Below are positions 36,995-43,065 of a stretch of DNA of 43,065 nucleotides, one piece after another. Source of the DNA: Schoenoplectus triqueter (taxonomy: Eukaryota > Streptophyta > Magnoliopsida > Poales > Cyperaceae); the NCBI GenBank assembly GCA_964058805.1, contig CAXKVV010000200.1:1-43065 (forward strand). Reading direction: 5' to 3'. Each line of letters opens with the position of its first letter. Positions within the stretch are counted from its first letter, which is position 1. Both the position numbers and the translations under genes were made by a program. Under the pieces are notes generated by a model, which saw only the letters and a list, made by a program, of their open reading frames with translations, ran no database searches and was not told the DNA's origin.

Positions 36995-38864
36995 GCTTGT
37001 GCCTATATTTGTTTGTAAAAGTAAAAAGCATTAAATTTGAAGACTTATGGGTTTTGTATAGGTTCGTCGTTGCATTAAACTACGGTTAGATATGTAATAT
37101 CAACAATTCAACATGTTCAAAATAATTTCCAGAGAGGGGGCAGATCGGAGTGAATCTGATATTCGGAAATAAATGTCCTTTAGATATGTCCGTTCGTGCT
37201 GATTTTAGGTGAAAAAAAGTTCATTCGTTGTAATTTCATTTTTTCTTTTCTTCTTTTGGTGTGAGGTTCGGAAAACATTAAATAATAAAATTACTGTATT
37301 TATGACGAAAGTTTAAAAAAGTGATGAGACGTTTTAAGATGTTAACAAAGGTACTGACAATTTTTAACACGGATATTCAAGAAAATATTTTTGTATCTCA
37401 TGTACATAATTTTCAATATATCAAGCAAATTTGTTAAGTTTGGTACTTTTATGAACGACTTATTGTTAGAATTTCAAACTGATGTTAGAAATTAATTTCT
37501 TCAGTTCTGATCCTTTCTTTTTGGGAGGGAGAGGAGGAGATGAATCCTGTACTCCGCTAAACACGGTCCGAGTGAAAAGTTTCCTCCTACTTTTTGCAGA
37601 TGAATAAAATTGACAAATGGGTGGAGATCCAATGAAAGCAAATAAATTTGACATCCTTTCAAAATATAAAAGATCTTATATTTTTCAAATATAACGAGTA
37701 AAATCTTATATTTTATACTTATCATTTGCATGAGAATAAAAAAATTATATAAATTTAGGGGTGGATGTAAAGTGGGTCAAGGGGCAGCGGTCTCCATTGA
37801 ATTTTAAAAAATAGTGTTTTAAGATAATATTTTCGGTAATTTATCTCCTGAATTATTTGATTTTTTTATTGAGAAAAAAAAATTTAATATCATACTTAAT
37901 GAAATAATTATGCAAAGATGTCAAAATATTATGTTTCATAGGGAAAAAAAATTTCTTTATCAACTTAATTATTTATTATTTTGAGTTTTATTTTGCTGTT
38001 ATTTTTAAAATGTAAAAGGATATTATTTTGATATTTTTTTATTGGGTAAGAATATATATTAAATTATTATTATTTTATTTAGTACCAGTTAATGAATTTG
38101 AATTCGATAAACTATTACAATCCGATAATTGTCCCCCTACCAAAATCATACATCCGCCCTTTTAAATTTTATTTTTCATTACACATAAAACACTTACAGA
38201 TGAATAAATGATATTTAAATTATATAAAAATTGATACACAGCCCCGTTTATAAACAAAACGCATACCTATAATTTATTTATTTATTTTTATTTTTTTTAC
38301 AGAAATTAAAAACACATTGTTGACTTGTCAACATACGCCAGTATAAGGAATCCCCATTCTATTTCATTTGGTGAACCGCATGAAACATGTAAAAAGAACA
38401 ATATATGCATGAAAAAAAAATGATGTACAAGTTTTAATGTTTTATCATTCATTAGACATAAACACACGACTTGTCAATAGTAAAGGTCTATCACAAAATG
38501 CAATCAACGTAAGTCTCAAGAACACAATCTGTTGCTATCAAAAACGATATTTGCGTGAATCTAACTGTGTATTTTTTTTGTCATCAAAAGACAAATATTT
38601 ACTTGAAACTTTGCGGCATCGAGTCATTTCAGCACAACCTTAAAACGTTGATGAATCCGCATTCTAACTTTCAAACTATGTAGCAACATTTTATAAATTC
38701 CGAACGGATAAGGAGTCGATTCATTACAACAAAACCAAGAAACCATATACAAAAAAACGCTTGCTATTTAAAACTATATAGCAAGAGTAGACAAAGCAAG
38801 AAATATCAGATGCAATGACTTCCAAGACAGAATATTGAAGAACCAGATCATATACCTAACAAGT
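36995..38864. other. AT-rich intergenic DNA between convergent genes
   Basis: No coding sequence, RNA gene or clear repeat boundary was recognised. The cyclin 3' untranslated region and its polyadenylation site must lie in the right part of this interval (about 38.4-38.86 kb). Short open frames are unconvincing in composition. Confidence 0.5.
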
Positions 38865-41800
38865 CTAATCAGAATTACCACACTTGCTACTACAACTAGC
38901 ATAGGCAGTGCTAGAGCTCGAAGGAGAAACTTCCGACTGGTACAAGGCAATCTTTCCAAATTCCTCATGAGAATACTTGTTGTGCACTGTCCTGAGCTTG
39001 CTTTGTGAGGCTCCCAGATGAGCAGTCACCAGGATTTGAGCACACTCACTGCTCATATGAGTAGAAACAAATATGAACTATTCTTGACATAGAACTTCAA
39101 CATAAATAACTAACTAGAAGGCTTACAAAATCAGCATAGGTGTTGTAAATTTTAAATCTGATGAGAAAGATCTTGACTGTCAGGCACGAAACAGACAGAT
39201 ACTTGGAAGCCATCTATACGCCAAAAATGGAAATCTCACAAAATCCTGGTTTTCATTTCTTCTTATCTTGGTTTCTAGTTGCACACTTAAAGATAAGTCT
39301 AAAATCCTGGTTTTTAATTGCTTCAAATTTTGCTTGTAGAAAATGTGAAATCTCACAAAAAGTCCTCCAAAAACATGGTATATGCCAAATAAAATTTGCA
39401 AGTAATATGGGGGAGAGTACATGTGGTATTCAAACTTCTAGTATAGATGTGCATATTATTTTGTACCTCGTCAGGGTAACATAACTGGCAAAAAGAAATA
39501 GACAAAGACCGGAAATAGAATGTACCACAGCTGATGTGCGGCATAGTGGGTATGGTGAACAAGGGTAGGAGTCCAGATAGGGGATTTGTTAAGTGTACAA
39601 CGTGCCACGTACACACAAGAAGCTGCCACCATAGAAGGGCTGAACTTTATTAAAGAGTGTTCTAACAGACCCAGCTCAGCAATAAAATACACCATGTTCT
39701 CCATCTGTTAAAGAATATGCGATCAGGATCTGGTCGATGTTTGCAATAAGTTGGCCCAATTCCGGGTTCATTTTCTCATATTAAACCAATTTGATCTCAA
39801 TCTACTGTCATTTATCCACTCTTACCCAGCTCAACTTCCAGTGCAGTAGCGAGGTTATACTTTTTATAATTTGATATCCATACTGAACCTGACTCATACA
39901 GGACAGAACCCACTATTGGCAAATACATATCAGAGATATACAATGGAAAAGAATTGTTCAAGAGATCATTATTACAAACCTGTTTATCAGCTCGGGCTGC
40001 CTTTATGAAACGAACCAGAAACATGTAGAGAGTTGGTACCGTGAGATACCAGTCTAGCTTGTTCAGCACCTGCTTTTCCTTTTCCAATATATCATTTCTC
40101 ATATACGCATAACTTGATATCTCAATCAAGTCACCCACCTTGTGCAAAGAAAAAAAGGAAAGCAAAAAATAATTAGGGCACATATCTAGAGACAAATGTT
40201 GTACCAACAAGTATAATTTTGGACAGTAGTATTTTTGGGCTTATTTCATTTTATATTTATATTTTATTGGCACTTCCATTTCTTGCTTTTTATTTGTTTT
40301 GTTAACTTTTAACGCTTCTCTATTCTAAAAGTTGCATGGAGATTGGTAAGGCATATTTGTTGGGACACTAAGACATTTCTAACAACTTATCCGACTGCTT
40401 TATTTTAGATACTAAAGACATTTCTAAGATCTTACCATTAACCTATATGTAAGAAGTACAAAATCCTAAAGAAAAAAAAACATTAACCTATATGTAAGAA
40501 GTACAAAATCCTAAAGAAAAAAAAAACAAATTATGAAATTAAAGGTTTCCTGTATTCATTTCCAACGGTCAAACCTCTAATATAGTAAAAAGGATATATC
40601 AATATGTTCCTACCTGTGGGGCCCAGATCTCCTCATATTTTGATGCAATAAGCATGGCACAGATTCCAACTAGTTGCAACTCTGTCTTTGGTACTAACAC
40701 CTTTTCCAAGGAAAGGTACCGGTCTACTATGTACACCGTCAAGTAAAGAGTTTCTGGTCTCAATTTGAACCTGTTGTGCACTTCTATAATCCAATCCAGT
40801 AAAATTGCTCTTCTCCTAGGGTTTGCATCGCTTTGACGAATCACATAGTCATGGGGCTTATATGTGTCCTATACCAGAAAGTGAAGTGTTTAATGATTTA
40901 ATGAATTAGTAGAGTTTTCTGATGGTGTATATTACATAATATTAGAAATATATATGCTTGTAGCAATTGGGTGCATTCGCAAGAGATCAAAGTTTGGAGG
41001 GCATATATGGCAAAACTAGAAGACAGTTAATGGAAATTAGAATATTACAGAAGGAAAACAACAAGGTGGCAATAATACAAAGCTTGATGTGAAAGAGGAA
41101 AAAAGACACACCTCAACTTGCTTGTAGTATTTGTAGAGTTCTTCAATGTAGTCAACCACCGCAAGCTGGTTGTTGGCATCAGCTGCATCAATATCCTCTA
41201 TTTGGGCCTCCTTTGGTACTTTGTCTTTTATACCACATGCAAACTTTCAAGAATACATTTAATTAGAAATTTTAAGAATAGTATTAAATAAATAAATAAA
41301 TGAGAGGTGATATACATTGGGCGCAGCTGCCTCAGTTTCTTTTTGAATGAGATTTGGTGAAAATATTCAACCAACTAGACAAGAATGGCAGTTAACAATT
41401 ATTATCATAAAATGAAAAGTACTAGACTTCAGTATTTGCAAAGGGGACCCAAGTAGCTGGCAAATTCAAAATGCCTCCTCTATCATATATATCTTGTCGT
41501 GAAAAGCGGTCTCAAAATTTAGGTTTGTTTGCAGTATTTATTACATTCTAAGGTCCAAGTAATTAGAGGCATTGTTAGATAATCAGGATCCTATGTTGAT
41601 ATACTGTATTTGTCACTCTTATAAATCAGCATCATTCACAATATTCTTGCAAATGAATATAACAGTATAAAACGATGGTTGGATCAATTTTAGTGTCTTC
41701 CACATGATGGAACATTTTTGCAGATACTGAATAAATGAATAAATTGCAAAACTACACACCTTGCTGCGTGCACTGAGTACGGATGTGAGGGTATGCACCT

Positions 41801-42932
41801 CCCTTCTTCTAGAATATTCAGGCTTGATTATTGGCTTGACAGGAACAGTCACCTTCCCCACACTTGGATCTGAGCGACTCTTCTGCGTCACCTTTTTCCC
41901 TTCTTGCTTCTGGGAGGGTAGAAATGGTGCTTTAGGTACATTGGTTTTTCTTGCGATAGGACCCAGGTCAACCCGCTTCTGTGCTGCCTGATTACTGATC
42001 TGTGAATGCAAGATTTAGTTTCAATCAGGACCTAAAATCCAACATGCTTTTTACTGTTGTTAGAACTAGCGGACTATCAGTTCTTTGCCAAAATACATCA
42101 AATTTTTGGTACTTTTGTATTTGGCTAATGAATTTCTTTAATTATGAAGGGGACACTCCAGATACCTGTTTTTGCTTGAGTTCTGATCTGGTGGCATAGG
42201 TGGTCTTCCTTGTGGCAGGTTCTAGATGGACCTGCTTCTTAACTTCTTTTGCCAGGCCACTGACTGATTTCTGTAAAATGTGGGTGAAAAGATCAGAAAT
42301 ACAAAAATAACTTTTACAAACTAAACAGATATCTGTCCATCATGGGCAGGTCTGGGTTATTATCAGAACATATATCAAACGAACCATGACCAGCATCGAG
42401 AATGCACAGCTTTGCACCAGCATGTATGCTAGTCTTATAGCTTTAGTACCAGGCTACCAAGTAAGGACCAACCTTCGTTCAGTTATACATAGAAATAAAG
42501 GGTACAATACCTTACTACCAGGCACAGAAGTGGATGTCTGTGCATTTGCAAGAAGTTTAGCACCAAAACCTCTGCTTAAAACAAAAATTATATTTTGCTA
42601 AATTAAAGGAAATCTGAATGATAAGAAACATGTACTGGTACAATTGTTACATCATTAAGTATATACCTTGTTATGGGACGATTTATTGGTTTCCTGTTTG
42701 AAGAGAAAAAAAGATGGTTAGTTTTAGAGACATGCAAATAAAGTAACTACTGAAAGAATATAATGTATTTGTAAAAAAAACACAGATGGCTGTTTGCAAG
42801 ATTACCCATCAAGAGTTTGTGCTGCAGGAACTAAATTACTAATATTGTCAAGTGCTGGCCGGGATTTTCTATGTCCATATTTACTAGCTGCCTGTGGCTT
42901 TGGCACTAGTGCCTGTACCCGTGCAGCCCCAC
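38865..42932 (-). CDS. B-type mitotic cyclin, 10 visible exons, N-terminus outside the window
   Basis: In coding order the exons are 42932-42806, 42693-42667, 42571-42511, 42270-42166, 41999-41760, 41243-41112, 40868-40614, 40138-39980, 39704-39526 and 39048-38865. They give 488 codons plus TAG in one frame, with GT-AG introns. The first visible exon starts in phase 1 after an acceptor, so the ATG exon lies beyond the right edge. The product should activate a cyclin-dependent kinase at G2/M and be destroyed by the APC/C: a D-box RPALDNISN is encoded at 42861-42835. The cyclin N box includes RRAILLDWIIEVHNRFKLRP, TELQLVGICAMLIASKYEEI and WAPQ. The C-terminal fold starts YLTVPTLYMFLVRFIKAA and includes SMVAASCVYVARCTLNKSP. 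It ends in a Ser-rich tail SPSSSSTAYASCSSK. The linker between D-box and cyclin box is Lys/Arg-rich. Subfamily (B1 or B2) is not decided. Confidence 0.94.
40436..40526. repeat. 45-bp tandem duplication in a cyclin intron
   Basis: CATTAACCTATATGTAAGAA at 40436 recurs at 40481, with the rest of the unit (GTACAAAATCCTAAAG and a poly-A run) the same apart from the length of the A run. It lies in the middle of the intron between exons 40868-40614 and 40138-39980. Confidence 0.88.
42835..42861 (-). other. Destruction box coding segment (RPALDNISN)
   Basis: The nine codons match the RxxLxxIxN consensus of mitotic cyclin D-boxes at all four fixed positions. The location, in the N-terminal region ahead of the Lys-rich linker, is normal for B-type cyclins. 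Confidence 0.9.
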
Positions 42933-43065
42933 CTGACAGAAATATAGAAGGGTCACACACAAATTGGTAAGTGATACAGTACAAGTTAATTGATGCTAGC
43001 CCGTACTCGAGAAAGGACTGTTAATTTAAATTTAGATTTTTATAAAAAAAAAAACAAATCCTGTA
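42933..43065 (-). other. Upstream cyclin intron sequence at the window edge
   Basis: The sequence right of 42932 ends in TTTCTGTCAG on the - strand, a good splice acceptor, and has no convincing coding continuation. The exon with the start codon is therefore expected to the right of the window. Confidence 0.7.

Noticed and set aside
37466..37731. Short open frames in the CNGC-cyclin gap
   Set aside because: Composition follows the AT-rich background. No domain, no splice continuation and no conserved motif.

Overview
The window is nuclear DNA from a flowering plant. It holds two host genes with typical plant intron/exon structure and GT-AG splice sites, a cyclic-nucleotide-gated channel (CNGC) on the + strand and a B-type cyclin on the - strand. 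The rest is mostly plant-type LTR retrotransposons and MITEs. The species cannot be fixed from the sequence. No bacterial, organellar, CRISPR or RNA-gene signal was found.

Positions 1 to about 13.3 kb: the interior of a large Ty3/gypsy element of the Tat/Ogre kind, lying on the - strand. Reading in its own direction (right to left) it has an extra ORF upstream of gag (12981-11599), one in-frame TAA, a 2,555-codon gag-protease-RT-RNase H-second RNase H-integrase frame (11559-3892), a 1.7 kb non-coding stretch with a two-copy tandem repeat, and then, on the opposite strand, a spliced antisense gene (1-2160) whose five visible introns are all phase 1. The antisense gene resembles the C-terminal part of plant-mobile-domain proteins. 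The left LTR is outside the window.

13.3-20.4 kb: non-coding repeat DNA. It contains arrays of about 35 bp, a 228 bp duplication, an extremely AT-rich block, GCCACGTGGC-rich sequence and a duplicated promoter-like block carrying TATAAATACCCC on the - strand. It may be the long 5' LTR and leader of the same gypsy element, but the boundaries could not be fixed.

20.4-23.0 kb: decayed Ty1/copia remains on the - strand (3' LTR, purine tract, RT and RNase H fragments), followed by a separate LTR-like promoter block. 23.0-24.9 kb: AT-rich upstream DNA of the CNGC gene.

24883-35437: the CNGC gene, eight exons and 701 codons when spliced. Intron 2 carries a Tourist-type MITE. Intron 7 carries a complete but dead 5.07 kb copia element (29695-34760; 150/149 bp LTRs, TSD TATTT, tRNA-Met primer site). 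That copia element in turn holds a 0.6 kb piece of the GCCACGTGGC repeat in its integrase region and a 0.4 kb foldback MITE near its 3' end. The channel frame is intact across all splice junctions.

35.4-38.9 kb: a convergent intergenic region with three foldback elements, one of them a degraded sibling of the MITE inside the copia element.

38865-42932: B-type cyclin on the - strand, ten visible exons (488 codons plus stop), with a D-box RPALDNISN. The first exon(s) lie beyond the right edge. The channel and the cyclin have no evident functional link; they are convergent neighbours.
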